The notes: a model not told the origin generated them from the letters alone. Positions 40,339 through 51,988 are shown, counted from the stretch's first letter. The stretch is DNA of 64,000 nucleotides from Azorinus chamasolen (GCA_963576725.1 OY755244.1:33948446-34012445), one strand, 5' to 3'. Translations and numbers: made by a program.

Positions 40339-40815
40339 TTAACACTTTCTTGTTCAATATCCATGTAATACATAATGACACCATATTTATTTGTTAGCTG
40401 ATTTTTTATATAATGTAAATTTTGCAAGGGAATTGTTTGCTTTGACAAACCTTGTAGAATAAGTTATTTATCATGTTACAAGCAAACAGAGCAGACCCTG
40501 ATCAGACGGCTCCTACAGGGAGCTGTCTGATCTGGGTCAGCTCTGTTTTCAAAGGCGTGAAAAGACATTTATGTGAGGGAAAGGGTTAACCCATTCCCTC
40601 ATATTGACGACTTTTGACGACTCTGTAAAAATCACTCTGTGAAACCATTGTGATAAATAGAGCATTTGTTCCTATAGGAGCAAATGCTCTATTTATCACA
40701 ATGGTTTCAAACTGCAAAATTTCTAAAATTTTCCTTTTCTCTAGTTAATGCTCTTTTTCGGTAGATTTATTAAAAAAAGTTGTATCTAAAAATAGCATAT
40801 GAGGTAATGGGTTAA
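40339..40815. mobile_element. Family A and family B elements abutting at one TTAA
   Basis: Family A (40339-40589) ends in GGGAAAGGGTTAA, and the same TTAA (40586-40589) starts family B (40586-40815). Confidence 0.8.
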
Positions 40816-41424
40816 ACCATGCATGCAATCAGTAAAGTGTAAGTTGATGATCGGTCTTGAGGACGTGATAAAACGCCTAGAGTTTTGTTTGGTGGTAACA
40901 TGTATGATAAGGAACAGAAATTATGCAACAGAAATGATGACGTCATCTAGAGCTCTGAACTCGGAGAAATTCTGATAATACATGCGATTGCTTATCTTGG
41001 TCTATTTGACATGCAGTTCTACTTAAGAGAAATTATAGAAAACAGAACTTATAAAACTGCAATGGTTGCATGATTGGTAAGACGACAATCACTTAGCCTA
41101 TAGATATGCGACCTTGACCTTTCCCCAAAGGGAGTGCGTCTCGCGCATGGTGCGTCTTCTACATTGTTACTTAGCATGCAAAGAACTACAAAGAACTTAT
41201 CTTGAAACATGTCCAATAGCCTACAAAGAGTTCATATCAATATGTGACCTTGACATTTCCCATAAGGACATTGCATATTGCTCATGGCAGGTGTTCTACC
41301 ATCGTTACTTAGCGTGCAAAAGAACTAATCTTGAAATGTGTGCTTGGTCTATTCCCAACGGTATGAGTTCAAGGAGTATAAAGGGTTAACCCACTGAATC
41401 TGAATTTTCAAAGTGGAATGTTCC
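40816..41424. other. Unclassified sequence with a two-unit 137-bp repeat
   Basis: 41100-41370 has two units sharing ATATG-GACCTTGACNTTTCCC-AAGG and TTACTTAGC-TGCAAA. They carry the same TGACCTTGACC-type motif as elements A, B and D. The ORF across it shows no domain. Confidence 0.45.
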
Positions 41425-41429
41425 TTACT

Positions 41430-41661
41430 ATTGAACTCATTCCTCATATTGACGACTTTTGACGACTGTAAAAGTCACTTTGTGAAACCATTGTGATAAA
41501 TAGAGCATTTACTCCTATAGGAGCAAATGCTCTATTTAAGACTATTTGTCACAATTGTTTCAAACTATATACAAAATTCTAAAATGTTCTTAATGCTCCT
41601 TTTCGGTAGATTTATTCAAAGAGGTTGTATCTAAAAAATAGCCTATGAGGTAATGGGTTAA
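41430..41661. mobile_element. Family B element
   Basis: Ends CTCATTCCTCATATTGACG / CCTATGAGGTAATGGGTTAA; the right palindrome arm has a small insertion. Confidence 0.75.
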
Positions 41662-41879
41662 ACAATGAATCCATTCAGCATGGTAGGGTATAGTTTGCGA
41701 TAAACATGTGTATTTTGATTTAAAAACAGCGCACAACCTTATCAGTGGATATCACTATGAACCCTCTGATCTGAGTCTCGTATAGATACAATGCATTGTA
41801 AAGAGATGTTCCAGCAGAAAGAAAACAACCTGTAAATTGAAAACAATCGACTTTAATACACATCTCAGTATAATATATA

Positions 41880-42087
41880 TACAGTGAAACCTCTCAATAA
41901 CGACCACTAAATTGTGTTAATTAGTTGGTATTTAGGGCAAGTGGCTGCTTAAAGCAAGGTGATAGTAAAACAGAACGCTCCTATAGGAGCGTTCTGTTTT
42001 ACTTTCACCTTGCTTTATGCAGCCACCGGCCATTAGCACAAAATATTTGATGTAATTTAACAGCCGTTATAGAGATGTTTTACTGTA
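41880..42087. mobile_element. Family F element, complete, TA-flanked
   Basis: TACAGTGAAACCTCTCAATA ... TATAGAGATGTTTTACTGTA, with core AACGCTCCTATAGGAGCGTT. Confidence 0.85.
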
Positions 42088-42109
42088 CATCATAATTACC
42101 GCGAATAAG

Positions 42110-42185
42110 CTTAGGCAAATAGTGCAGACCCAGATCAACCGGCTACTGAAAATGTCGTTTGATCAGGATCTTCACTATTTGCTAC
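42110..42185. mobile_element. GCAAATAGTG-type palindrome
   Basis: GCAAATAGTGCAGACCCAGA ... TCAGGATCTTCACTATTTGC. Family E/D outer stem on a different core. Confidence 0.65.
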
Positions 42186-42346
42186 TATGTCAGTCTAATT
42201 CAAAGTTATCAACATTGTGCCAAATTGGATTATTCGATCTTACACGCTGGTGGAGAGGTGAGACTGTGTGTCCGGATATATTGGGTATTTATTGTACTCT
42301 GTTGCAAAAGAAAGTGTAGTAGTTTCTATAGAGAAGTTTTTATGTC

Positions 42347-42575
42347 TTAACCCATTACCTCATAGGCTATTTTTAGATCAAACCACTTTGAATAAATCTA
42401 CCGAAAAGGAGCATTAACTAGAGAAAAGGAAAATTTCAGATTTTTGTAGTTTGAAACCATTGTGATAAATAGAGCATTTGCTCCTATAGGAGCAAATGCT
42501 CTATTTATCACAATGGTTTCACAAAGTGACTTTTACAGAGTCGTCAAAAGTCGTCAATATGAGGGAATGGGTTAA
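42347..42575. mobile_element. Family B element, complete, TTAA-flanked
   Basis: TTAACCCATTACCTCATAGG ... ATATGAGGGAATGGGTTAA, with a perfect central palindrome. Confidence 0.85.
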
Positions 42576-42599
42576 CTCCGCTAGCTCTTACCCTGCCGT

Positions 42600-43115
42600 A
42601 ACCAAAGCCGCAGAGAAAGGTGCGTCTTCAAATACTCAAATTCGTCATTTCTCCACCAAACCCTATGTCCAGCATAGGATTTGGTGGAGAATAATGGAGT
42701 TATTCTTGAAAAATGTTTTACGCATCTTATCTGGAACTCTAGCGACAGAGAGGTGTAAACTGAGAACAATTGATGATTTCATCCTCTGCAATATCCGTCT
42801 TCTGTGGCAGGTGTTATCTTAAAATATTCTTCTTGTTTATTTCAAACCACATAAGCACGGCGTCATCAGACAGTCTGAATCCTGGCCCCGAGGTTATAAA
42901 ACTTTTCGCTTGAATCTTGGATCATTCTCAAACATCTGAATCGTCAGATTCTGAGCTTGCTCAGAATCTGACCAATCATATACTTGAGAATGATCTCAGA
43001 CTCAGACTCTAAGTTTTATAACCTTGGACCCTGGCGAGACGCCAAGTTGCTCTGCGTCTCATCCGGATCCGAATTGTATGCAAAGACCATCAAATATTCA
43101 TCATTGGCGGCGACA
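42600..43115. mobile_element. Family I and J fold-backs and family C fragment in the bZIP 3' flank
   Basis: 42640-42760 is family I (TTCTCCACCAAACCCTATG / CATAGGATTTGGTGGAGAA, shortened). 42888-43028 is family J (GTTATAAAACTTTTCGCTTG / CTAAGTTTTATAACC arms). 43030-43085 is a family C arm. Confidence 0.65.
42836..42841 (-). promoter_or_regulatory. Candidate poly(A) signal of the bZIP gene
   Basis: AATAAA on the minus strand, about 280 nt past the stop. Two fold-back fragments (42885-43115) lie between the stop and this signal and would form part of the 3' UTR. Confidence 0.35.
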
Positions 43116-43119
43116 TAGT

Positions 43120-43983
43120 TTAGTCCGAATTGTACACTATCTTATACATAGTGTAGACCTGTTCTGACAGAGATTCAAGTTTATATCTGAGATCCTCATT
43201 ACGTGCTGTCATTTCGTTCATGTTGGCCTGTTCCTTTGTCTGTTTCCTAGCCTCAGCAATATATTTGACACGCTCAGAGTAATCGCCAGATTCACCTGTA
43301 ACCAATCTGTCGCTATCTTTGGAATTGTTCCTTTTGTAACTATCTTGTGTTTCATATTCACCAACGGATAGTCTCTTCCTCTTCATTGATAAGTCTGTAA
43401 CCTCGTAGTTGTCGTCAGAGTATGTAGAACTGCGTCTGGAATATGCATTCGGTACGAGTTTTAAACCGCTACAATACATATGAACATCTTCATCAACTAA
43501 TTCCCGAATGAAAAAGCCCCTAGATGGATGTGAATTCCGATGTGCGTGAGCGTGAGTCTGGGAGCGTGTATCGTCCATCTCTCTTTGAGTTGAGTCTAAT
43601 TCAGAGCAAATGGGCTCGCCTTTGACGGAGTCATAGTGATATGGACTTTGAGACATGGATGTATCTGGCGAACTTGATGCTGTTGTTATTGAGCGTTGCA
43701 GATCTTCTGTCATTTTCAGACATTCCTCTTGACATTCCAAGGGAAACACGGACTGATTTTCAGGAATACTGAAACGGGATCTTATCAGCGCAAGTTCCCT
43801 TCTGAGTAGAATGTTTTCTTTTTCAAGCGCGAACACTTTGCTTCTGATCGTGTTCTCAAACTGGCGTTTGTTCTCTCGGGATTTCTTGGCTGCGATGTTG
43901 TTTCTATTTCTCTTCTCCCAGTAAAGCTCGTCTTTCTGCATACTCGGGGTTTCCGTCTTTGGGCGTCTCGCCTGTGATGACAT
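43120..43983 (-). CDS. NFIL3/PAR-like bZIP transcription factor, 287 aa, single coding exon
   Basis: The protein is a nuclear DNA-binding factor. Residues 17-25 (K-D-E-x-Y-W-E-K-R) lead into a basic region N28-N-x-A-A-K-K-S-R36 and a zipper with I46, L53, L60 and I67 at heptad spacing. Together these are the signature shared by NFIL3/E4BP4 and PAR bZIP proteins. A Ser/Thr-rich middle follows, then V-T-D-L-S-M-K at about 198-204, which resembles a PxDLS-type CtBP-binding motif. A second, predicted coiled-coil helix (about 238-283) ends the protein. The ATG is the first in frame after a stop, and the acceptor atatttcag ends at 44001, so at least one 5' non-coding exon lies upstream. Such proteins bind TTAYGTAA-type sites as dimers; NFIL3 members repress and PAR members activate. 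Which type this is cannot be told from the window. The codon usage and absence of stops mark it as real. Confidence 0.9.
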   Translation of the reverse strand: MSSQARRPKTETPSMQKDELYWEKRNRNNIAAKKSRENKRQFENTIRSKVFALEKENILLRRELALIRSRFSIPENQSVFPLECQEECLKMTEDLQRSITTASSSPDTSMSQSPYHYDSVKGEPICSELDSTQREMDDTRSQTHAHAHRNSHPSRGFFIRELVDEDVHMYCSGLKLVPNAYSRRSSTYSDDNYEVTDLSMKRKRLSVGEYETQDSYKRNNSKDSDRLVTGESGDYSERVKYIAEARKQTKEQANMNEMTARNEDLRYKLESLSEQVYTMYKIVYNSD

Positions 43984-44000
43984 TGTAAGAACTTTATCAC
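43984..44000 (-). other. 5' UTR remainder of the bZIP coding exon, with splice acceptor
   Basis: The pyrimidine-leaning acceptor tgataatatttcag precedes 17 nt of leader before the ATG. This implies an upstream exon that I could not place. A weak candidate donor (CAG|gttagt on the minus strand) occurs near 48950. Confidence 0.6.
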
Positions 44001-44117
44001 CTGAAATATTATCAAGGCTTCATTATACATGTACCAATACAATCTCGGAGTCAAACTCAAGACTTTACTGAAATAAACTTGCTTGGAGCCAAGCTTGTAT
44101 AATTCCGGTAGAACTAC

Positions 44118-44290
44118 GGTAAAACCTCTCCATAACGGCCACTAAATTATATTAATGAGCTGTTATTTAGGGCAGGTGGTTGCTTAAAGCAAGGTGAAAG
44201 TAAAACAGAACGCTCCTATTGGAGCGTTCTGTTTTACTTTCACCTTGCTTTAAGCAGCCACCTGCCTTTAACACAAAATACTTGATGTAA
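44118..44290. mobile_element. Family F element, right end lost
   Basis: GTAAAACCTCTCCATAACGG ... ACACAAAATACTTGATGT, with a very well kept central palindrome. It is upstream of the bZIP coding exon, probably in an intron. Confidence 0.75.
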
Positions 44291-44639
44291 AAAGATTCAA
44301 GTAGAGAAGTATGAGAACATCCATATATTTAAAGTCTCCAGATACAAAATTACATACATGTATAGTACATTTGAGTTTGTTTAAGACGGAAAAACATTGC
44401 ATGTCGTGACCAGTCGCCTCATAAGAAAATAGCGCTTGTCAAGATATACTCTGCCTCTGTTCAAACCATGTAAGTAAACAATCACATCAGTTTGAACAAT
44501 CTGACTAGAAGATATATATTATCACTAAAACGAATAGTCAATTTAAATTAAAATCCATCCATCGATTAATTTCAAAGAAAGTAGAAAACAGCGTCCATAC
44601 AATGCAACTATATAGTGGCAATGTTTTATTGGGCTAAAG
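44291..44639. other. Unclassified sequence upstream of bZIP exon
   Basis: Nothing recognisable; AT-rich, no repeat family seen. Confidence 0.3.
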
Positions 44640-45595
44640 GGTATACCCGTATCATACTGAAAGTCAAAAGGTTATACCTGTAGCATGCTGAAAGTCTTAA
44701 CAGTTATGTCTGTAGCAGGCTGAAAGTCTAAATGATACACCGGTAGCATACCGAAAGTCTAAAGTGTATGCTCGTAACATGCTGAAAGTCTAAAGGTTAT
44801 GTCTGCCGCGTGTTGAAATTCTAAAGGATATGCACGTAGCATGCTGAAAGGCTAACAGTTATGCCTGTAGCATGCTGGATGTCTAACAGTTATGCCTGTA
44901 GCATGCTGAATGTCTAACAGTTATGCCCTGTAGCGTGCTGAATGTCTTACAGTTAGGCATGAAGTCTAAAGGTTATAACTGCAGCATGCTGAAAGTCTAA
45001 AGGATATGTCTGTAGCATGCTGAAAGTCTAAAAGACATGTCTGTAGCATGCTGAAAGGCTAAAGGTTATGTCTGTAGCATGCTGAAAGTCTAAAGGATAT
45101 GTCTGTAGCATGGTGAAAGGCTAAAGGTTATGTCTGTACCATGCTGAAAGTGTAAATGTTATGTCTGTACCATGCTGAAAGTCTAAAGGATATGTCTGTA
45201 GCATGCTGAAAGGCTAAAGGTTATGCCTGTCGCATGCTGATAGTGCTGAGAGGTTATGCCTGTCGCGTGCTGAAAATGGTGAGAGGTTATGCCTGTCATG
45301 TGCTGAAAGTCTAAAGGTCATGCATATCGCGTGCTGAAAGTCTAAAGGTTATGCCTATAGCGTGCTGAAAGTCTAAAGGTTATGTCTGTCGCGTGTTGAA
45401 TGTCTAAAGGTCATGTCTGTTGCGTGCTGAAAGTCTAAAGGTTATGTCTGTTGCGTGTTAAATGTCTAAAGGTCATGTCTGTTGCGTGCTGAATGTCAAA
45501 ACGTTATGTGTGAAGCGTGCTTAAAGTCTAGAGTTTATGTCTGTCGCGTGCTGAAGTCTCATGGTTATGTTTGTAGCGTGTGAATTAAAAGTAGC
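44640..45595. repeat. Minisatellite, about 31-bp units
   Basis: About 30 imperfect units like GGTTATGTCTGTAGCATGCT-GAAAGTCTAAA. Confidence 0.9.
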
Positions 45596-45699
45596 ATAAT
45601 GTAAACTAAATGTATCTACATGTATAAACGTGTGACTACATTTGCAAAACCGCGAACATGTTTCGCAACAGAGTGATAAATAAAACATGTACAATAAAA

Positions 45700-45880
45700 A
45701 CTCTAAGTCGAAGAATTTAGATATTTTAGGCAGGTATAGCTGCTTAATGCAGGGTGAAAAGTCATGCAGAAAGCTCACAGGGGAACTTTTTGCATGACTT
45801 ACACCCTTCAGCTGTCACCTGTATCCAAGACCGAGATCTATATTTAATTTGACGTCCGGTTTAGAGGATTTTACTGTACT
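45700..45880. mobile_element. Family G element
   Basis: ACAATAAAAACTCTAAGTCG ... CCGGTTTAGAGGATTTTACTGTA, with a shortened inner palindrome. Confidence 0.65.
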
Positions 45881-46059
45881 AACAGCAATACTAACTGTGA
45901 TGTTAGTTCTGAGGGTTGGCAAATTGCCAGGTTCTTTCAGTGGGTAAGTTTCCTAGGACTAAACCTTGGAAACTCTGAAAGGATTTACACGGTAAAAATA
46001 ACGTAGAGTCCTTCAAGATCTGTATGCAAGTTGATACCAGATTATTGTACCTTTGTGAA

Positions 46060-46850
46060 GTTAACCGTGTACAAACAGAGTAAACCTGGACGACTGCTTA
46101 TAGGAGTTGTCTAAGCAGGTCTACATTGTTTGCTTATGGAATATTATACAATGTATATATTTTATTCTAGTGTGTGTCATAGCAAGCCAGTCCTATGCTC
46201 GTGTGCCTTTACCATATAACATCATGAAAAGTACACTTTACCCTTTCCCTGTTCTATATTTATTCAAAATTTCAATACCTACTGAATATTCATGGACAAA
46301 ATAGTTCTGATGAAATATGGAAGGTGGAACATTATATAGCCATTTTAGAAAGTGAAGAGATAGATCTATCAAATTCCATTAACAAACAGAGCAGACCCTG
46401 ATCAGACAGCTCCTATATGGGCTGTCTGATCTGAGTCTACTCTGTTTGCAGATGCGTGAAAATGCGTTAATCATATTCATGACGTCATTATTAACATGCA
46501 TATTCATCAGGTAAAGGGTTAGCCCTTCCCCTCATTATATAAACACTTTAAACAGATTAAACCCAGATCAGACGGCTCCTATAGGATCCATCCTGTTTGG
46601 TTATGAATTTATTATACCGACATACTTCACTCTACAGTTTCTACCAATACCAACACTGTACAAATGTCATTTTTTCTGGATTATACTAGATTGTATTACG
46701 TCATACGGACGTGTTCTGCTCATACTTCGCAAATTTGCGTAACTAAATGACTTAAGGGCCCAATGCTACAAAACTTCAGAGGCTGAGTCTGAGATCATTC
46801 TCAAGTATCTGAATCTGACCAATCAGATGCTTGAGAATGATTGAAAACCA
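46060..46850. mobile_element. Family A copies and family J fold-back
   Basis: Palindromes 46072-46136, 46384-46451 (complete element 46239-46478) and 46552-46600. 46760-46850 is family J (TGAGATCATTCTCAAGTATC / GATGCTTGAGAATGAT). Confidence 0.65.
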
Positions 46851-46974
46851 ACGCAAATGTGTCAGCCGTAACAATGCACGTGTACAAATGCCACTTTAGA
46901 AATGCAGCTAACTATTAATGACGTCATTAAATGTATTTCTTACACGAATATTCATCAGGTAAGAGTATAATAAG

Positions 46975-47685
46975 ACGATGAATAACCTGAATAACTATAA
47001 TACAATCTATATAAACCTGAATAACTATAGAACAATCTACCGTAAACCTAAATAACTATAATACAATCTACCGTAAACCTGAATAACTATAATACAATCT
47101 ACATACACCTGAATAACTATAATACAATCTACCGTAACCCTAAATAACTACAATACAATCTACCGTAACCTAAATAGCTATAAATGCATTCTACATAACC
47201 CGAATAACTATAATACAATCTACATAACCCGAATAACTATAATACAATCTACATAACCTGAATAACTATAATATAATCTACCATAACATGAGTAACTATA
47301 ATACAATCTACATAACCTGAATAACTACAATACAATCTACATAACCTGATTGAATAACTATAATACAATTTACATAACCTGAATAACTATAATACAATCT
47401 ACCGTAACCTAAATAGCTATAAATGCATTCTACATAACCCGAATAACTATAATACAATCTACATAACCTGAATAACTATAACACAATCTACATAACCTGG
47501 ATAACTATAATACAATCTACATAACCTGAATAACTATAATACAATTTACATAACCTGAATAACTATAATATAATCTACCGTAATATGAGTAACTATAGTA
47601 CAATCTACATAACCTCGTTCTGAATAACTATAATACAATCTACGTTACCTGAATAACTTTAATACAATCTACAAAGGTCCAGATA
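46975..47685. repeat. Minisatellite, about 29-bp units
   Basis: About 24 units of AATAACTATAATACAATCTA-CATAACCTG with a few insertions. Confidence 0.9.
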
Positions 47686-47687
47686 AG

Positions 47688-47875
47688 ATGCGTAAATTGA
47701 AACATTTTCAAGTATAATTCCTTTATTTCTCCACCAAACTCTATGTTGTGACCGCCGTTTAGAATAATCTTGAAGAATGGTCACAACACAGGGATTGGTA
47801 GAGAATTGACGATTTTAGTATTTGAGTCGGCACCTTTATCTGTTGCTTAGGAGCAGAACCTGGACTGGGTCTATA
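47688..47875. mobile_element. Family I element
   Basis: GGTCCAGATAAGATGCG ... GGCACCTTTATCTGTTGC; inner arms TTCTCCACCAAACTCTATGT / CACAGGGATTGGTAGAGAA. Confidence 0.65.
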
Positions 47876-47955
47876 CTGATTGTAAATGTCAGTTCACTCA
47901 TATTTCCGCACTCAATGATCCAGTCTACAACGACTGCATTTTGATGTTGATTACT

Positions 47956-48328
47956 TTTTAACACTTTCCTTCAATGGAATTTAATAGTTCAGTTTCTTTA
48001 CTTTCTAAATTGGCTACACTGTTCCACCTCCCATGTTTGATTATTACAGTTTTGTCTATGAATATTCCGTAGGTACTGAAATTTGAATTAACCCTTTCGC
48101 TGCCAATGCCGGAACTGTGATTACCTATGATGCAAACAGTTTGGATCCAGATGAGACGCCGAGTAACTCGGCGTCTCATCAGGATCCAAACTGTTTGTTA
48201 CTGTTACTATGTTTTTAAAACAAAAATGAAGAAAATCAAAAGAATGAAATTTAGAAGCAGACGACACAGTTAGCAGACGACAGAGTTTGGCAGCGAAAGG
48301 GTTAAATATAGAACAGGGAAAGGGTTAA
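47956..48328. mobile_element. Family A element with family C nested at TTAA
   Basis: Inverted family A (ends AACACTTTCCTTC and ACAGGGAAAGGGTTAA) is interrupted at 48088-48305 by a complete family C copy. Both copies of TTAA are visible. Confidence 0.8.
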
Positions 48329-48379
48329 ACAGCAGCAGACGACACATAAATTGTATCCCCTTGAACGCGGGAGACGAAT

Positions 48380-48749
48380 GTACTTGCATTTGCAAACAGT
48401 GTAGACCCAGATAAGAGAACTCGCAAAATATACACTTTTATACTGAAAGAACACACACAATTGACCAGGTTTTCCATTTTGACACCCCGTGATGGTAAAC
48501 TTTACTCTGTCCCTGTTAAATATTCATGTAAGTAATACATGTAATGACATCATGAATATTTATTAGCTTAATTTTTGTAATGGAAAATGAACACGTGAAT
48601 ATTTGGTATTGATAGAAACAGTTACTGTAGTCAAACCTATTATAATAACATAAGCAAACAGAATAGACCCTGATCAGACGACTCCTGTAAGGGCCGTCTG
48701 ATCTGGATCTACTCTGTTTGTAAAGGTGTAGAAATGCGTTTACATATGA
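48380..48749. mobile_element. Family A variant
   Basis: ACTCTGTCCCTGTTAAATAT start; palindrome 48655-48722 (GCAAACAGAATAGACCCTGA ...). A half palindrome lies at 48398-48425. Confidence 0.65.
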
Positions 48750-49554
48750 GCTGCTAAAAGGTGTACCTACCGGTGCCTATCAGTGCCTAACGAACAATAT
48801 TAGAATATAATTGACTTCGTGCAGTAAAACAGTTTGTACTTAAATTAAAATAATATTACAATTTTTAAAATATCCAGTTAAAATAATAACTTACAATTTT
48901 TAAAATATCCAGTTAATAAAATCACATCGCGGCGTACAAACGTAACTAACCTGTTTGCTGTGGATCGCATACTGTTGTATAAGTCATGAAATACGAACGA
49001 CCTCGACCAACCTCGTTACAATAGTTAAGTTGCATAACACTCGCTGAAGTATTACGTAACTGTTACGCTCTTATCAATTCATACATCTGCCGAAAGGTCC
49101 GAAATATCTAGGTGCCTTATCCAACGTCTATAACAAATATGTTGTAAAGAATCCTTTACTTGCACATCGAGTATCCAAATAATATTTTTCGGTCGAGCTC
49201 CCGTGGTTATATATCTGTACAGAACATAAAACCGACTATATATATACATGTATATTGTAACAGGTCATAACCTCAAACATTTGTTGCGTAATTACACACT
49301 GTGTAGTTTTTTGTTTGGTCACAGCCTGTTGGTGCTAATTGAGATATACCGATTGTCGTGATACTGACTTTAAGTTAACAACTTAACAAAGATCGAGAAA
49401 AGGTTAATATAAAGTGCACGTAGCTGTTAAGACTGACATGGAAAGTACTGATAGCTTGGGTCAAGATCAGTTTGGCACCCACCTTACAATTTATCTAAAC
49501 AGATTAGGAGTACATGTACCTATTTTTAACCTATGACAGTTGTAGTGTGGTAAC
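48750..49554. other. Unique AT-rich region, possible bZIP promoter or first exon
   Basis: About 800 bp with no repeat family that I recognise. It holds the two D-box-like sites, a TATATAT run near 49208-49216 and 49235-49255, and a candidate minus-strand donor near 48950. No ORF of note. The link to the bZIP gene 5 kb away is positional only. Confidence 0.3.
49029..49060. promoter_or_regulatory. Pair of D-box / NFIL3-type bZIP sites
   Basis: GTTGCATAAC (49029-49038; reverse GTTATGCAAC) and ATTACGTAAC (49051-49060) each fit the PAR/NFIL3 consensus (RTTATGYAAY and RTTACGTAAY). Their centres are 22 bp apart, about two helical turns. They lie in one of the few unique stretches upstream of the bZIP gene. 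Autoregulation is inferred, not shown. Confidence 0.45.
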
Positions 49555-49797
49555 TTAACCATTTACCTGTTCAATATTCATGTAAGAAATACTGACATCA
49601 ATATCATGAATATTTATTGGCTGAAATTTCATATTCAAATGAATTCTGTGCTTGACAAAAACTGCAGAATCAAATATGATATATACATAAGCAAGCAGAG
49701 CAAACCCTGGTCAGAGGGCTCCTGTTTGATCCGTCTGATCTTGGTCTACTCTGTTTGCAAATGCGTGAAAACGTGTTTATATGAAGGAAAGGGTTAA
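49555..49797. mobile_element. Family A variant, complete, TTAA-flanked
   Basis: TTAACCATTTACCTGTTC ... GAAGGAAAGGGTTAA; stem GCAAGCAGAGCAAACCCTGG. Confidence 0.75.
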
Positions 49798-49844
49798 AGA
49801 GCCTAGGTATATAAAACAGTGCCCAAATGAAAAATATAACTGCA

Positions 49845-51285
49845 ATCATTGTAGACCTATACCAACAATGTAGACCCATATCAACAGTGTAGACTCATAT
49901 CAACAGTGTAGACTAATATCAACAATGTAGACTAATACCAACAGCGTAGACCCATATCAACAGCGTAGACTCATATCAATAGTGTAAACCCACATCAACA
50001 GTGTAGACCAATATCAATAATGTAGACCAATACCAACAGCGCAGATCCATATCAACAATGTAGACCTATATCAACAGTGTAGACTCATTTCAACAATATA
50101 AATCAACAGTGTAGATCCATATCAATAGTTTAGAGCCATATCAACAGAGTAGACCCATATCAATGTTAAGTGTAAACCAATATCAACAGTGTAGACTAAT
50201 ATCAACATTGTAAAAACATATCAACAATGTAAACCCATATTAAAAATGTAGCCCATATTAACGGTGTAGATCAACAGTTTAGACCCACATCAACAGTGTA
50301 GAATCGTATCGTAGACCCAGATCAACAATGTAGACCGATATCAACAGTGTAGACCCATATTAACAATATAGACCCATATCAACAATGTAGACCAAAAATT
50401 ATAGTGTAGATCTATAAAAACAATGTAAACCCAGATCAACAGTGTAGACCCATATCAACAATATAGACCCATGTTAACAGCGTATATCAACAGTGTATAC
50501 CCATATTAACAGTTGACCCATATCAACAGTGTAGACCCGTATCAACAGTTGATTCATATCAACAGTGTAGACCCATATCAACAGTTGACCCATATCAATA
50601 GTGTAGACCCATATCAACAGATATGTAGCTTTCTGTACAACTTTCGTCCTGCATTAACCCTTTCGCTGCCATTGTCGCATCTGTCATTACCCATATACAC
50701 AGTTTGGGTCCAGATGAGACTAGCCCCTGTTACAATTTTATGAAACAAACATATCCGATTCTGGTCCCAGGTTTAGAGCCATATCAACAGAGTAGACCCA
50801 TATCAATGTTAAGTGTAAACCAATATCAACAGTGTAGACTAATATCAACATTGTAAAAACATATCAACAATGTAAACCCATATTAAAAATGTAGCCCATA
50901 TTAACGGTGTAGATCAACAGTTTAGACCCACATCAACAGTGTAGAATCGTATCGTAGACCCAGATCAACAATGTAGACCGATATCAACAGTGTAGACCCA
51001 TATTAACAATATAGACCCATATCAACAATGTAGACCAAAAATTATAGTGTAGATCTATAAAAACAATGTAAACCCAGATCAACAGTGTATACCCATATCA
51101 ACAATATAGACCCATGTTAACAGCGTATATCAACAGTGTATACCCATATTAACAGTTGACCCATATCAACAGTGTAGACCCGTATCAACAGTTGATTCAT
51201 ATCAACAGTGTAGACCCATATCAACAGTTGACCCATATCAACAGTGTAGACCCATATCAACAGATATGTAGCTTTCTGTACAACT
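49845..51285. repeat. Minisatellite, about 21-bp units
   Basis: TATCAACAGTGTAGACCCA units throughout, enlarged by the 643-bp duplication listed next. Confidence 0.9.
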
Positions 51286-51412
51286 TTCGTCCTGCATTAA
51301 CCCTTTCGCTGCCATTGTCGCATCTGTCATTACCCATATACACAGTTTGGGTCCAGATGAGACTAGCCCCTGTTACAATTTTATGAAACAAACATATCCG
51401 ATTCTGGTCCCA
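50127..51412. repeat. 643-bp tandem duplication
   Basis: 50127-50769 and 50770-51412 match almost base for base (differences seen at single positions only). Each contains minisatellite units plus a family C end fragment (AACCCTTTCGCTGCCATTGT) and ends ATTCTGGTCCCAGG. Confidence 0.93.
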
Positions 51413-51800
51413 GGGTTATAAAACTTATTGCTTGAGTCTGAGATTATTCTAAAGCATCTGACTGATCAGATTATGGGCTTGCTTAGAATCTGACCAATCA
51501 GATGCTCGAGAATTATCTCAGACTCAGACTCAGAAGTTTCATTACATTGGACCCTGGGCCCGTATTCACAAAGCGCTGAGTCTGAAACTTAGACTCAAAA
51601 CTCAAACTGAATATGTTAACATCTCAACCATGCCTCGGCAAAATGAAATGAAAATTGCCATAAATAAGTATTTTACAGTTTATATTGGCATACTCATTTC
51701 TCAGGTTGATCAAAACAATATTATTCAAGCTGTGGTAGTTTCCATTCTGAGTCTTGAGTCGGAGTTTCAGACTCAGTGTTTCGTGAATACGGGCCCTGGT
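51413..51800. mobile_element. Family J fold-back, then a CGTATTCACAAAGC fold-back
   Basis: 51415-51545 is family J. 51550-51797 folds on GGGCCCGTATTCACAAAGC / GTTTCGTGAATACGGGCCC, with inner ACTCAGTCT-type arms. Confidence 0.7.
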
Positions 51801-51988
51801 CTGCTTATGGAATGATATAGATCTGATTATACAGTTTCTGTCATAGCACAAAACATAAATCATGTATATCCAAGATGCATAGATGATAGAGGGCCATGTA
51901 TATACCTGAAGAAACTCTTCAAGCATTTTTCAGCATTTTTAAGTACATTTTATTGCATTCCTTCTTAAAAACAGTATAACGATCCTAG

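Noticed and set aside
41114..41389. 91-codon plus-strand frame
   Set aside because: Spans two units of a tandem repeat; no known domain or splice sites.
50513..51386. Two identical 76-codon frames
   Set aside because: They are the same minisatellite stretch in both copies of the 643-bp duplication.
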